In this document: in pieces, positions 12,640-26,560 of the stretch
Position numbering within the stretch: position 1 is the first letter of the stretch
Layout of the letters: every line of letters begins with the position of its first letter
Origin: Vanilla planifolia
Taxonomy: Eukaryota > Streptophyta > Magnoliopsida > Asparagales > Orchidaceae
Direction: 5' to 3'
NCBI GenBank assembly: GCA_023846275.1
Contig: CM043875.1
Span: forward strand, 22,386,593-22,450,592
DNA length: 64,000 bases
Position numbers and translations under genes: made by a program
Notes under the pieces: model-generated
The model's database searches: none
Seen by the model: only the letters and a program-made list of their open reading frames with translations
Told to the model about the DNA's origin: nothing

Positions 12640-14060
12640 GTTTGGGGTGAGAAAGTCTTGTAAACAGAGCATATTATTTTTGGTATGAGAGACAAATTTG
12701 ATTCAATGTTGATGATCGATGTAAAAAAGAAGATAGCTGAAAAGCAAGTTATAAAAGAGAATTAAGAGATTGAATAGGTTATAATTGAGATGATTGCATC
12801 TACTATTTTACCAATAAGAGTGGAAGCATAGGTAGCTCTATTAACTTAATAAATATAAGTGTTAACAAAGACATTACTAAAATTTCTATCCCTTTTTATG
12901 ATGAATCCAAATGATAATCTAGAAAAAAAATACTCTTAATCAAAGAAATTTTAGATTAAATAGTAATCCTAAAATAATTAGAGCTAAAGTTCAGGATGAC
13001 ATCAATCTCACTTTTTTGATGCACAAGAATTAGCAACATACTTTCAAGGTAGATGCTATACTTGATTTACCTATTTATGATGATATATAAGATTTAAAAA
13101 AACTAAATACTTATTTGAAGAAATTAGAGACATATTTCTCCCTATACAATTGTTTATCAATTGATAAAGTAACATTTACTCGATTAAAAATGATTAGTTA
13201 TGTGTTTAGTAGAATGAAAACCTAAGAAATGACACAAATACAGAAGTGTTGTAAAGCCAATTTAAAAAATTAATCTGAAAAGAATTTTATCCCATGGATT
13301 ATAAGAAAAGAAGTTGGAGAAAGTAGCATAGTTTATGATATTAACAAGGATAATGATATAAGAATATAACATAGAATACTAATGACAAGACATGAGTTTT
13401 TGTATGCTTATTAAAAAGATGCAGATATATCAAAATATATTATAAGCATGTATTATCCTATTATTTTTGAATTATTTATTTTCCTTATTCATATTTGTTT
13501 AACTAATGAAAATATAAAATGAATGCAAAAAGATAAAATTATAAGAACAAAATATTTAAAAGTCTAAGTATAAGTGTAAAATTTAACAATAATAAGAAGA
13601 GTATTCTCTAAAAAAATTATTATAGCTATAGCTAATAATATTTTTTTACTAATAAAAATTAAAAAGTATTGTGATCATTGTATGAAGACAAGACACATAT
13701 GATAAAAACATTGGAAATTATATCTAAAACTATTTTCAAAAAAATTAAAAAAAGATAAAATATTTATTATAATTGGGATTAAAAATGTATTTGAAACTCA
13801 TCTTCATGTTGATAAAAGCTTGTCCCTTATAGTGAGTCCATGGGACATCTCTCACGAAATAAAACAAAGAGAATAACTCTTCACTCTCCAAATACATGTA
13901 GAGAAAGAGCTAATAAATATGATTATTGATACTAGAAGTAAGAAAAATCTAGTATATTAAAATCTTGTGAAAAGGTTAAAGTTAGAGACTATACCACATT
14001 ATAGACACTATTCTCTATAGTGGATTCAAAACAATGCAAAGTAAAGTTTTGTATGTAGCT
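12640..14060 (+). mobile_element. Decayed Ty3/gypsy gag-protease
   Basis: Pieces of a gypsy polyprotein appear in order. At 13,049-13,200 the frame reads VDAILDLPIYDDI...LETYFSLYNCL...DKVTFTRLKM, the gag core found in many plant gypsy elements. At 13,668-13,740 it reads CDHCMKTRHI followed by KHWKLYLKL, a zinc-knuckle remnant with two stops. At 13,911-14,040 it reads MIIDTRSKKNLV, then VKRLKLETIPHYRHYSL, the retropepsin region with the active-site D-T-G changed to D-T-R. Many stops make it a fossil. Coding identity ends at about 14,050, where a LINE fragment begins. Confidence 0.7.
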
Positions 14061-14079
14061 TTGCATGCTCTTTAAGTAG

Positions 14080-14830
14080 GCTTGGGTTGTCCAATAATCT
14101 ACCAAGAGGCAAACTTCAATTGTTACTAGCATTAGCTCTTCTAGCTTTCATCAATGTTGTAGGGTTGGAAGGTCCTTCTACCCCTTATAAGTTAAAGCCT
14201 ATCACTTGCTATTTTAGTGAACATGAATTTTATTTTGAAGAAGAAGAAATTAAGCAAATGTCCTAACTATTCAAGGGCACTTAGATTTGGAAGTTTTTTG
14301 AAGGTTGATTAAGCATGGCTTTCATTTGTCGTAAACTTTAGTCAATAAGTTTTAAGAACCTTTGCACCTTTGGTTATTTTGATTACAAACACATTTTACT
14401 TCATTTTAAATTAGAAGAGGATTATATTTCTAGTTGGTTACAAAAAAAAATTTTCATTTCACTAAATCTATAAATGACTGCTTAAGAAGACTCTAAACTT
14501 TAGGGTTGGTGTTAAACCTTCTATTATGCTAATGTGGGTGGCTTTTGATTAACTTTTGCTTCTTTTTAATAAATTAGTGCTCTTCTCCCTAGGTCATTCC
14601 ATTGGAAATCTATTAAAATTGAACACTCTAATGACGAATTCCACTAAACCTAATGTAGTATGGCTTTGTAATGAGTTGGGTCTTAACAATGAATTATTGA
14701 GAAGTATTAAGATTAGTCTCAACTAGAATAAGGAAAAGGGTTTTTAGAAGTTAATAACTTATGAGAACCTTCCCATGTATTACTTTCACTACTTCAATTA
14801 AAGATAATGAGCAAAATTTTAAATTGTTAT
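14080..14830 (+). mobile_element. LINE ORF1 fragment (DUF4283 type)
   Basis: Broken frames give YFSEHEFYFEEEEIKQMS, then FICRKLQSISFKNL-like text with a stop, then YKHILLHFKLEEDYISSWL, and later SIGNLLKL and ELGLNNELLRSIKISL. This is the layout of the plant LINE ORF1 DUF4283 domain: hydrophobic core, (H/R)ILxxF, acidic EED, then the ALFSIGxxIGxPLKxD and RVCVExDL blocks. It ends around 14,830 without ORF2. Its start abuts the gypsy protease remnant, so it either inserted there or was joined by deletion. Confidence 0.65.
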
Positions 14831-17250
14831 CTCAAAAACAAATAAGATATAGAATCTATAGAGTGACCAACTATAAGTAAACATCATATGAAGCAACATT
14901 ATAAATAACTATTAAAGTCTAATAAAAATCATAATAAATAACTACAAAGTCTATTAAGATAGTATAGTCTCATATCCAAATAAATACAACTAATAACAAA
15001 TAAGTATCAAATCTACTACTATTGATGATAAATAAGGAAGATGAGTCATTTAACTGTTACATTAACTTTGATAATATCTAACTCCACTCCTACATAATTC
15101 CTAGCTTTCTAATCCTATAAAAATTTAAAGTGGGTGACTTAGGAGGCTTAATAAGGGCTTCTTAAGACATCATAAAATTAATATACAATAATTAAGTATA
15201 TATATAATTATTATGTAAATCAAGTAAATAAGTAACATCAATTGCTAACTATCATAAGATGTCATTGCTTATCATCTAAGTTAATATATATCCTTATGTC
15301 ATGGCTAATAAGATGCTTAGTATCATTTCCTAATCTAACACACTCTCTTATCCAAGAGAATGAAGACAAAATCTAGCACTCTCATCACATCACATAATCT
15401 AGCACTCCACAAGAAATATCGATCACATTAACCAATCTCGTAAGGTTCTAGGAGTCCTCAACAATCTTATGTATTCCTTTTCATAACATAGCATATCATG
15501 TAATTCTCTATAAGACTAAATATGCTATTATTCACTCTTTGAATATTTATGCAATAGCTTCTAGGTAACCTTGGAGATTCATTTCATACAAAATTGCGCT
15601 CTTCCTACAGACTCAAACATTTATGTGTAATTATCTCTAGGTTAAAAGACTAAAATAACTAACTTATTTATCTCCTAAATTAGTGTGTATGATCATTGTT
15701 CACAATATTTTATTATTTTAAGGTTTTCACTAAATCTTAATTTTAGTTATTCAGAATATCTTAACTTATTTTTCTCAGATGTAATCTTACCCTAATTTTT
15801 AAAAGAGTAAAATAACTAACTTATTTATCTCCTAAATGAGTGTGTATGGTCATTGGTCCACTATACCACTATATTTGATTACTTTAAGGTTTCCACTAAA
15901 CCTTAATTTTAGTTATTTAGAATATCTTAGCCTATTTTTCTCAGATGTAATCATACCCTAATTTTTATTAAGACCTTGCTCATCTAGATTGATCTTAATA
16001 TTCACAAGCCTTGGCTTTTACTCTTAGATTCTATGTTTACTTCATTTTTATTACAAATAAGTCTGGATTCACATAAGTATCACTAATAACCCTTATACCT
16101 CTTAGACAATCCTAGGTCACCATACTTAACTTAAGCCCACCCTTAAACAATCACATATCCCCAGATCACAATTTAGGGTGTCTTCATGTGGCCTAAGATT
16201 CAAAATAGGATCGTTCATAGTCTTACCCAAAAAACCTAATCAACCCAAGGTCTAGCCAATATCTTTATCTAATGGCTTCTTTAGTTGAACCTAGCACATT
16301 ATTAAAGTCATATTCCAAGTTATTCTACCTTTTTCAAAGTCATGATAGAAAGCTTAACTAATCAAAGTTTAATTTTTATAATGTGCATAGAGGTTCACCA
16401 ATGATATTTTCTTAGCATATCTCTAAAACCTTCTAATATTGGTTTCTTTTTTTAGATTATTTCTAAGCCTTTAAACTTAATTATAAGGCTAAGCTTACCT
16501 TACATAACTATATCTAAGTACTTTAAATTTTTAATTTAACTCTACAAACAATTATGAATTATTTATAAAACCTTTTTCTTAAGATTTAACCTCAACCTTA
16601 GCACTTGTAGCTATAACCAAAACCTGTGCTTACTAATTATATCCCTACTCGACCTAGTCTTCTTCTAAGGAATTAAATCAAGCAAGGCACCCTAACTAGA
16701 AACCAAGAAACACAAACAACTAAGAACCCATCTAAGTTCTCTTGAGGGTTAAACCTGTGCCTCCTATAACTTAGCCAAGCCATGGTTTCATGCTTCCTAA
16801 GTAAACTTGATGTAAAAGGAAGCTTAGCCACAATATTATCTAGAGTTTTGGCTTTATTCCCAAGTACTTTTAAAAGGTTTATGACTTAATCTAAGATGTA
16901 AATTATGTTATATGAAATTTATGCATTTTTCATCCATGATTTTTATAATAAGACAAACATTCTAACCATGACATGTTATTAACTAAATCGTGAGTAATGC
17001 CAAATACAACCTTAGTGCCTTACATCAAATATATATTTCAACATAAATAAATTAATATAAAAACATAGAATCAAGTCTTAGCTCTACCCATTGCTTGGTT
17101 CATGTTATGTCATAAACCCTTGTTTTAATCATGAATGAGAAAGAAGTAAACAATACGTTCAATCAACTTTATCATACATTCATTCTATTAGATAGAATAA
17201 GGATTTTGTTGGGGATCTTAACCTCTAAAAAAGTTTTAAAAAAAACAAGG
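14831..17250 (-). mobile_element. LTR-like AT-rich block, minus orientation
   Basis: No protein signal. Phrases such as ctaatctaacacactctc, ctagcactctcatcac and ctagcactccac (15,330-15,410), and acctaatcaacccaaggtc (16,230), resemble reverse complements of the internal repeats in 8.9-11.3 kb. I infer another decayed copy of that LTR type in reverse orientation. Edges not resolved. Confidence 0.3.
15645..15965. repeat. 157-bp tandem duplication
   Basis: taaaataactaacttattta at 15,651 recurs at 15,808. The two units also share ttaattttagttatt and tttttctcagatgtaatc. They are roughly 85-90% alike by eye. Confidence 0.85.
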
Positions 17251-17468
17251 TTATCTTTTTTGAGTTATGAAGATTAAATTCAACAAATTTTGTATCCCCA
17301 TGGTTTGAGAAATTTTTTATTATTTATAATGATAACTCATGCTTAATATTTACATACTTAATCAAATAGTAAGGCATAGAAATTAGTATGTTTGCAACTT
17401 GTTCCACATGGTCATGTTGTGATAAGGAAGTATTTTAGATCAATAAATTGTTATTTTAAATTCATCTT
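17251..17468. other. Short AT-rich spacer
   Basis: Nothing recognisable on either strand. Confidence 0.3.
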
Positions 17469-19008
<1,540 letters not shown>

Positions 19009-19270
19009 AATGAAGTTGAACATTACTGGTAAGAAATTAAGTACCAACTATATTGTTGCTAGAGGTGGAATTATGAGGAGCCATTTAAAAGAATTGAGTG
19101 TAGCTTTGTTTATAGTTGAAATAAAAGAGACAATAGTTGAAGTTAAGGCAATGGCCATTCTTAAGGGTTTGTAGCTCTGCAAATACTTACAAATTAACAA
19201 CTTATTTATTGAAGTGGATTACAATATGTTTTATAATCTATTTTAGAATGGAGTGAATATCCTATGTAAG
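19009..19270 (+). mobile_element. LINE RNase H fragment
   Basis: The frame reads KLNITGKKLSTN, then VARGGIMRSHLKEL, then EVKAMAILKGL, a stop, LCKYLQINNLFIEVDYN. This matches the layout of the RNase H domain at the end of plant LINE ORF2: KLNxDG, a GGG(V/I)xRD block, AELxAlxxGL, and the strand ending IExD. The first catalytic Asp is replaced (NITG instead of NxDG) and a stop is present, so it is dead. Nothing of the reverse transcriptase is nearby. Confidence 0.55.
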
Positions 19271-21128
19271 TCAGCAAATTGCATGTTTAAAATTAATAAG
19301 AATTCTAGTTTGCTAAATGTATAGTGGAGCCTAATACATAAAAAAAGCCTAATAAGGTGACCAAATCTCTGCTAACTTAGCTACAAAAAGGAATTCCACT
19401 TGTATATAAGACAAGCAATCAATTTTGAATCAAAGCAAAGCCCTTATCAATATAAAGAATTATAAGTTCTATAAATTCTATTATAATTCCACATTTTTTG
19501 TATAGTTTGATTGTTGTTTTTATAAGGTATAAAAACTTATATGCAAATTGGCTCACAATAGTTTATAAGGTTAAGTCTAATAGATTATACATCAGACAAA
19601 TACAACAACCTGTATTACATACTAATTTTGTTGAGTTACTATTCATGCATGATAGAAACCATAAAAGTATGATCATACTAAGAAGAATAGTCAAGAAATT
19701 ACAACATATGCAATAATGGATAGTGAATACTATTCATCTTAATTTGTGATCACCTTAATATAGCTTCAATAGCCAATGGGTCAAAAAAGTGCACATAAAA
19801 GTAAACATTATCAACTTACAATATTGTTATGATGCAGCATCCTTACAAAAATTATAACAATATGTTAAGAGGCATTGATTATTATCACAATGTATAGTAT
19901 GTAGATGCTCATACTAGACCAAAGGACCACACAAAATAATGCGTACTAGACAAATACATTATTGCATGTACATGTACACTTGGTCATTGTAGATACCATT
20001 CATTTAGTGATACATTCGCTTTATAGAGATTTACATACTAAGCTTATAAATATGAGATTTGAATATGGGTGATAACAAATAATTTAACTCTTGTAAAAGA
20101 GTGTTTTGGTAAAACTAGATTAAGGATTGATGTTTCTAGTTACCACACAAGAAGATATTTGTTGCGATTATCTAAATATATGATAAGTGCCTTTTGTGAA
20201 CATGAAGTTTATTTCAACTAGAAAAAGATGAATTATTATGAATAAAAATTTTTGAGTTCTTAAAAAGTAATTTAGAAAAAATATTTTAAAGTAATTATTT
20301 GAATAAGTTTGAGCAAATATTTATATGTGATTTTATAAAAATTTTAATTTTATTTTAAAATACTTTTATTTTTTTAAATAATAAAGTTTTATAAAAAATT
20401 ATGAAGTATACTAACAATTTTTAAGTGTTTCGAATTAAATTAAAATTAATAAAAGAGATAGACTACAATGACCTTATAACGAAATAAAATTAATAATAAT
20501 AGAAAAAATTTTAATGACAAAAAATCAAAGTTAATATAACAAAAATCCTGTGCTTGATAAAATGTTCAATAAGATACAAGTGTTTTAATTGAACTAATTA
20601 AGAAGTAAGAAAAATATAAATTTGGCTAATTTAAGTAGGAGAATTTGAAGCTCAATAAATGAAGAATACAACAAATGAAAGTGACGATGAGAATTGATAA
20701 CTAATGACTTAAATGACTTCAATTTATCTTCCAATTTTATCAAAATTTCATTAAAAATTCATTAATCAATTATGTTAAAAATCTCTTATTTATAAATATT
20801 TTTTAACAGCTAAAAATAATTACCAAACAGACCAAATAATCATTATCACTTATTTTAATTAAAACTAGGTGGGTTAGGTTTTTAATTAAAAAGGTTTACT
20901 AAAAAGATATTTTAAAAATATTATTTCATAACAAATATATTATGTCAAAAAAAATTTAAAAATTATATAACCCATTTAAAATATTTTTGATATTTTAATA
21001 TAAAAAAGAACATAATTTTGATAAGACTTTCATATTAAAAGAAAACTGGTTGTAATATTTTTGAATTTTTGTGATAAATAAATTAGATCTTTATTATGAC
21101 ATCATCATATGAACATATTTTATATGCG
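19271..21128. other. AT-rich, gene-free stretch
   Basis: The 72-residue open frame at 19,498-19,716 has no known motif. From 20,240 to 21,100 the sequence is almost entirely A/T runs. I see no TIRs, tRNA or coding signal. Confidence 0.3.
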
Positions 21129-21140
21129 TGATATATAATG

Positions 21141-21219
<79 letters not shown>

Positions 21220-22928
21220 TTAAATATATTAAATTAAATTAAAATAAAATAATTTATAATATTAAAATAAAAATATTATTGGTTAGAGTTTTAGTCAAAT
21301 AATATTTGTTTTGTCTCAAATCAAATTTGAAGTTATTATAGATTTTTAGAATGTAAAGTTAAATAAGAAATTAATTAGCACCTAAAATCTAATCCTTTCC
21401 TTACCGAGGCTCTCCTACATGCGCCTCTGCGATTCTCTTTCCTCCACGATCGCGGGATCTAGAGAACCCTATGAGTTCAAATTCTAAGCCCCTTCCCTAA
21501 CGAATCTTCCCAATTGTCGGCAACTCTTTATCCTTCGCATTCGGTCGTTAGCGAAAGACTATCCGTGCAATTCCGAAAACTTCGCCGCTTCGCCGTCGTT
21601 TCCCATCATCTTCCTGATTCGTGAGTTCTAAAACCCTCTTTGCGCTTGTGTTTCCGCGTCTTCCTTTTCCTCCCGTGGAAATGCTTTAGATTATGAACCC
21701 TAATAGAACTTGCTGCCTTGTGAGGAGGAGCAGTGCCGACGGTGATTTCCTGTAATGGGAAACTTAGATGAAATTCTGAAGACGGAGAAAGGGGCTACAA
21801 AGTAATTTTAAGAAAGAAAATTTCAGTAGCAAACTAAATTTAAATTTTGTTTAGATATTGTTTGGAAATAGTTTAAGGATGAACTCATATATTGTAGATA
21901 ATTGTATTACTTTTCATCGAATAAAAAATCATCAAATTTGGATAACTGAGTTAAGAGTTATGCTTACAACACTAAAGCTATATGTGTGATACTGCATAGC
22001 GAGAACTCGCGGCTTTATCTAATTTATGCTGTGAATTTGTTAAGGATTGGATTTTATGATTAACTGGCAAGTTGTAGATTTATTTGCTAGCTTTCCAATG
22101 AATTAAAAATCGTTGAATTTTGATAATGGATGGAAGAGTTATCGTCAAAACAGTAAAATTACTCAGAATAATTTATTGATAAATTATTAGGGTTGTTCAA
22201 TAGATTGATTTGATAGAATCAAATGATCTAATAAACCCATATGCTAATCAAGAAATCCAAGAGATCTATTCATGAGATTTATCTACAATCGACTCTTTTA
22301 TTTCATGAAGAATGCATTGTAAAGTTTTTTCTTAGTCTATTCTTTTCAATAAAGAAATTAATTCTATATCATGCAAACACAAGCCAATACTATTTATAGG
22401 ATTTGCAAACCTTATGCAAATTATGCCTCACTAAAGAAACAAAATTTTTAGCTTTGATCTCATATCTTTTATATATGTGTAATAGACGAGATGTTAATGC
22501 AGAAAAATATTATATCTAATTAGTTTCACAAGGCTATCGATGTTACCATTTAAGAAATTAGGAAGTTTTTTTTGTAAGATTTTAGAGAATTATTTTGTAC
22601 CTTTTTTAGGAGGTTTGTATCATCTTTATTTTTTTTTTTTGAAATGTTCCAATTTTTAAATGTTTGCATTTGAACTTGTGCTTAGTGATAGCACCATTTC
22701 AAGTTATGTTTGAGATTGGGCAAGTATTAGTTTTTTTGTATAATGTATTATATGTATGGTATCTATAAATATAAAATATTGTATATACAAAGATATATAA
22801 TATATATGTTTTATAAGTATATATATAACTTTTATAATCAATTTATTAGCTATGTTGTATAATTATCACACTTTTAATCAGGTTATAGTACCCTTAAATT
22901 TCTAATGTTAGTATGTATTGAGTTGTCT
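21129..22928 (+). mobile_element. LTR-like element A with GC-rich leader
   Basis: A box at about 21,300-21,360 (tttgttttgtctcaaat, then gaagttattataga) is shared with elements at 22,929 and 36,751. It is followed, as in those, by a GC-rich C/T leader (21,395-21,720) ending in gattcgtgagttc, which looks like a splice donor. The short frame MGNLDEILKTEKGATK at 21,755 is not recognised. I infer the 5' part of a long LTR. The left end, obscured by a TA tract, is a guess. Confidence 0.4.
21143..21214. repeat. (TA)n microsatellite
   Basis: About 36 TA units inside the start of LTR-like element A. Confidence 0.97.
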
Positions 22929-25030
22929 TGTAAGACATGCCAAATTAATTAAAAAATAAAATATTTTAAGGTAAAAATAAATATATTTTTGGATAGAATT
23001 TATCGAGATGAGTTTAACGATGTTTATTTTGTCTCACTTGGAGTTTGTTTGGGATTACTATGAACTTTTTTAAGTTTACAAAGTTTAATATGAAAATAAG
23101 TAATTAATTATTATTATTTATTAATATAATGTCCTTATGGAATTTTGAGTAGCCAAGCGTGTTCTCCAATGCTTGACTCTTGCAAGCTCTAGAGCTTTGT
23201 ATCTTGTGCGAAAAGCTTTGGATTGAGGGGAAACTTTGATTTGGGTAAGTGAGACCATTCCTTTTCAATTTCTTGCTTCCTTACTCATGTTGTTGATGGC
23301 TTTATTCGACAGAGCTTTTGTAAGAATTGAGCCTTTATATTGATTTTTATTGTTCATTTGGATGTGGATTGAACAATTTAAAGTTTAAGTCTCCTCTTAA
23401 GCATTAACTATTGATTTCAATGTTTGGAACCTATCCTTGCTCGGCTTGCTTTTTGTGATAATCAAACTTGAGGTGGAGGCTTTAATGCTGGCATTTGATT
23501 TAGGAATTTAAGTCATTGTGATTAGAATCAAGAAATTTTAAGGATCATAAAGCTTTCTTTGTGTATGGAGGGAGGAAGTGGAAGGGTGAAAGTTGAGAAA
23601 AATTGAGATCCTTATCGATGAATTGATTCAACGAGTTTATGAAAACCTTAGCTAATAGTAAAATAAAATTTATTGTTTTCTAATTTGGTTGAATTCATGT
23701 AGGATTAACCTAGTGATTATTCTTGATAATTAGGCATGGGAAATGAGAAAAGAAAACAAAAATATTATGATAAACTTGAGATAGACACTTTGATATATTT
23801 TTATGTGCGTATATTTGATGTAATGCTATTTTACCTTGTGTTGATTAATAGATTATTTATGTAGATAACATGTAAAATTAATAAAAGAAGTGATTCCTGA
23901 ATGATATAATACATGTGACATTTAGCATGATTATAGAATGCATGAGTGTGATATATCTGTTAAATCATGGCTATGAAACAATCTGATGATGCAAGTACTG
24001 TAAGATTATTATAAAAGATAAAAAAAAGAGATGTAATAACTTGTGAATTATGTGTATGTAAAATAAAGAATCTTAGATGCCACTAGAAATAGATACAATG
24101 ATGAGTGAGTTATGATTGAGTTGTACTGCTTGATTTACATCATATGGCTAGTGGTTCATATAGTTGAGATTTATCGTTGTTATGATGGCTAGCGGTTAAT
24201 GGGTTATATGATTGAGATTTGCTGCTATCATGGTAGCTAGTGACCTGTGGGTCATATGATTGAGATTTTCCTTTTGTCATAGCTGTTAATGATCAGTGGG
24301 TCATACGATTGAGTCTTACCGTTGTCATAGCAGCTAGTAATTAGTGGGTTACATGATTGAGATTTATTGCTATCATAGCAATTAGTGACCAGTGAGTCAT
24401 ATAAATGAATTTTTAATGGCAATGATCGAATTCTTAAGTTAAATGGAAATGACGTTGATAAGAAAAGAGATAAAAGCAAACAAAATATTACATGTGTATA
24501 TTATTTTTTTGTGAATATGGCATATCTTCATATAATATGTTATGTTTCTTGTTATAGTTTAAGCTTAAATAAGACCTGATTTATGTATAAGTACAATTTG
24601 AGTTCATATACAAACTTAACAAATACTTCTTTTTAGTAAGTTATTTTCTATACTTGTTCATCCTTATGATATGATTTTGAAATGCATCACATATATTTTT
24701 TGAGTAGAAATGATCTTTAGCCAAACTTAATTATCTTTCCCCTTGCAGTTGTGAGTTTCCTGTCTCCTTTTTGTGCTTTTCTTTGCCCTTTTGGACGAAT
24801 GAGGATGTTGGGTTTATCTTTCGACTTTTTTTTTTCTTTCGATAAGCCTATTTGCTTGTTGGCAAATGATCTTCTTTTTGTTGTGGCATTGCCTTTTTCC
24901 TAACAAGCCAGCAAGATTGTGATGATGATTGATCTTCCTTCTTTCCTTTTTCTTGAACTTATAGGTCCATATCTTTTTGTTTAATGTTAAATTGTTTCAA
25001 ATGTAGTTTTTTCCACTTTTCAATTTGTTG
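22929..25030 (+). mobile_element. LTR-like element B
   Basis: It starts tgtaagacatgcc and then follows the same order as the element at 36,751: aataaaatatt, aaataaatatatt, gatagaatttatcgag, tgtttattttgtctc and a leader (23,150-23,260) ending gggtaagtgag. A 48-bp tandem array lies at 24,114-24,402. Near 24,725-24,760 the text ccaaacttaattatctttccccttgcag resembles the subterminal part of the solo LTR in the intron at 53.4 kb. The right end is not found and is set approximately. Confidence 0.45.
24114..24402 (+). repeat. 48-bp tandem array, 6 copies
   Basis: Units start with gattgag or agttgag at 24,114, 24,162, 24,210, 24,258, 24,307 and 24,355, a strict 48/49-bp spacing, and end with gg(g/t)tcata(t/c). 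On the minus strand one frame is open across five units (24,252-24,479), giving a repeated SYDPLI/CYDNGK-like peptide. This is a consequence of 48 being divisible by three rather than evidence of a gene. Confidence 0.95.
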
Positions 25031-26044
25031 AGTTTTTAGGCTAACTTCCATGTTGCCTTCTTAGGCATTTTGTATATCTTGATTTGAAATGAGATGCTGA
25101 TATGGAGTGTTTTTTTAATGGGAGGACAATATATATGTTTATATTTGCTTTCATTTATGCTTCTACGTCATCTGTTGATTTCTAGAAATTTATTATTGTT
25201 TTTTTTCAGGTTTTCAGCTAAGTACCAAAAATGGATTCAATTTTGTGTGTTTAGGTCTCAATTGTAGTCCATTTTGCATGTCTTAATTATGTGCAAGTTT
25301 CTTATTTTGATTGTTTGTTGTTGTGGTCTACGATTTATGTGCTTTGTGTGACATATTTGACTTTTTGTAATTTAAAGTTTGTAGACCTTTGTGTTGTACA
25401 TGCTCAATATGGTTGTTTATACCTATGCTTATACTTAGCCCACTTGTTGCATTGTTAGATGATCATGTCCCTAATCCTTTGTTTACATGCATTTAGACTT
25501 GTATGTATGCCTATGCTAATGAAATCATTTTATTTTTGTGTATGAACTATATGGTTTTTAATTGAGGGAATAACATCTTTTAATGCACCGCGAATAGTTG
25601 TGGGATTTGAGGCTGAGGCTCTTAGATACCCAAAAATCAAATCACTGTGTATGATTTACATAGAAATTTGATCTTTGGTTCGACAATTCTTTTGTTTTTA
25701 TATCATTTTTTTAATCAATTTTGTTAATTGAAATTTTTTTTGCATTGCAATTTGCTTTTTCGTGTGGTTGTGCTTTTGTGTTATGGTTTTGATATTGGGT
25801 TTATGAACAACATATTGTTGTTATGCTGATTGGATCGAATTTGAGTGCTTTTAATGTTAATTGTAGGTTTCTTTTTTCCATAAAACCACCAATGTTAGCC
25901 TAGGCCATACTTTCTATCACATATAGATCTAAAGTTGTTGTCATTGAAATTCCAAAACACTATTAATCCTAACATATGTTACAGTTATGTCTAATGTCAA
26001 ACTTGATGTGGATAAAATTTCTTAAACTACCAACCTTGGTTAGT
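25031..26044. other. T-rich unassigned stretch
   Basis: Non-coding. The T-rich plus strand includes gctttgtgtgacata at 25,340, which could be an LTR end for element B, but no matching target-site duplication is visible. Confidence 0.25.
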
Positions 26045-26560
26045 GAGTCCTCAAGTATGCTTAACCTCTTGATTATATCTTTAAACCATATTATCCTTTG
26101 GGTAATTTGACCACGTTGAACCTTCTTAATTTCTTTATACTCAATTTTTAAGAGTGTTTATTCTCTTGATCCCATCCTAAAACAATGCTATTCTTAAGGC
26201 ATGTTTGATCGCACTTGTCTTGCGCAATTCCTTTTATATATGGTTGTTCAATTGTGAAGTGTGCTTAACCTCTATGTCTCATTCTAAGACCAAATTAACC
26301 TTCAACATGTTTGATAACACTTATCCTATCTAAGGGTTCTCACATTTTTGAATCAATCATCACATGCGATTGACTTTGTGATTCTATCTTAAAATCAACC
26401 TAATATTTGGGCATGATTATATTTGTTTTTCCTAAAGTTTTTCTTTATAACCTACAATCTTGAATTGTGCTTGAACTCTTGGCTCTATCGTGACATCAAA
26501 TTAATCTTCATGAATTTTTGACCACATTGGTCCTTCATATGGTTTTGTTTTATTTTTATA
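26045..26560. repeat. About 103-bp degenerate tandem array, 5 copies
   Basis: The phrase (t/g)gcttaacctcttga or a variant recurs at about 26,054, 26,157, 26,261, 26,370 and 26,467. Each is followed about 50 bp later by catgtttgatcgcactt-like text (ggtaatttgaccacgttg, ggcatgtttgatcgcac, aacatgtttgataacac, gaatttttgaccacattg). The copies are old and diverged. Confidence 0.8.

Noticed and set aside
21395-21830. GC-rich patch with short frame MGNLDEILKTEKGATK as the first exon of a host gene
   Set aside because: No downstream exons could be joined, and the patch sits where other LTR-like elements have their leader.
24114-24402. CRISPR-like regular spacing
   Set aside because: Units are contiguous 48-bp tandem repeats without distinct spacers, in a plant genome.
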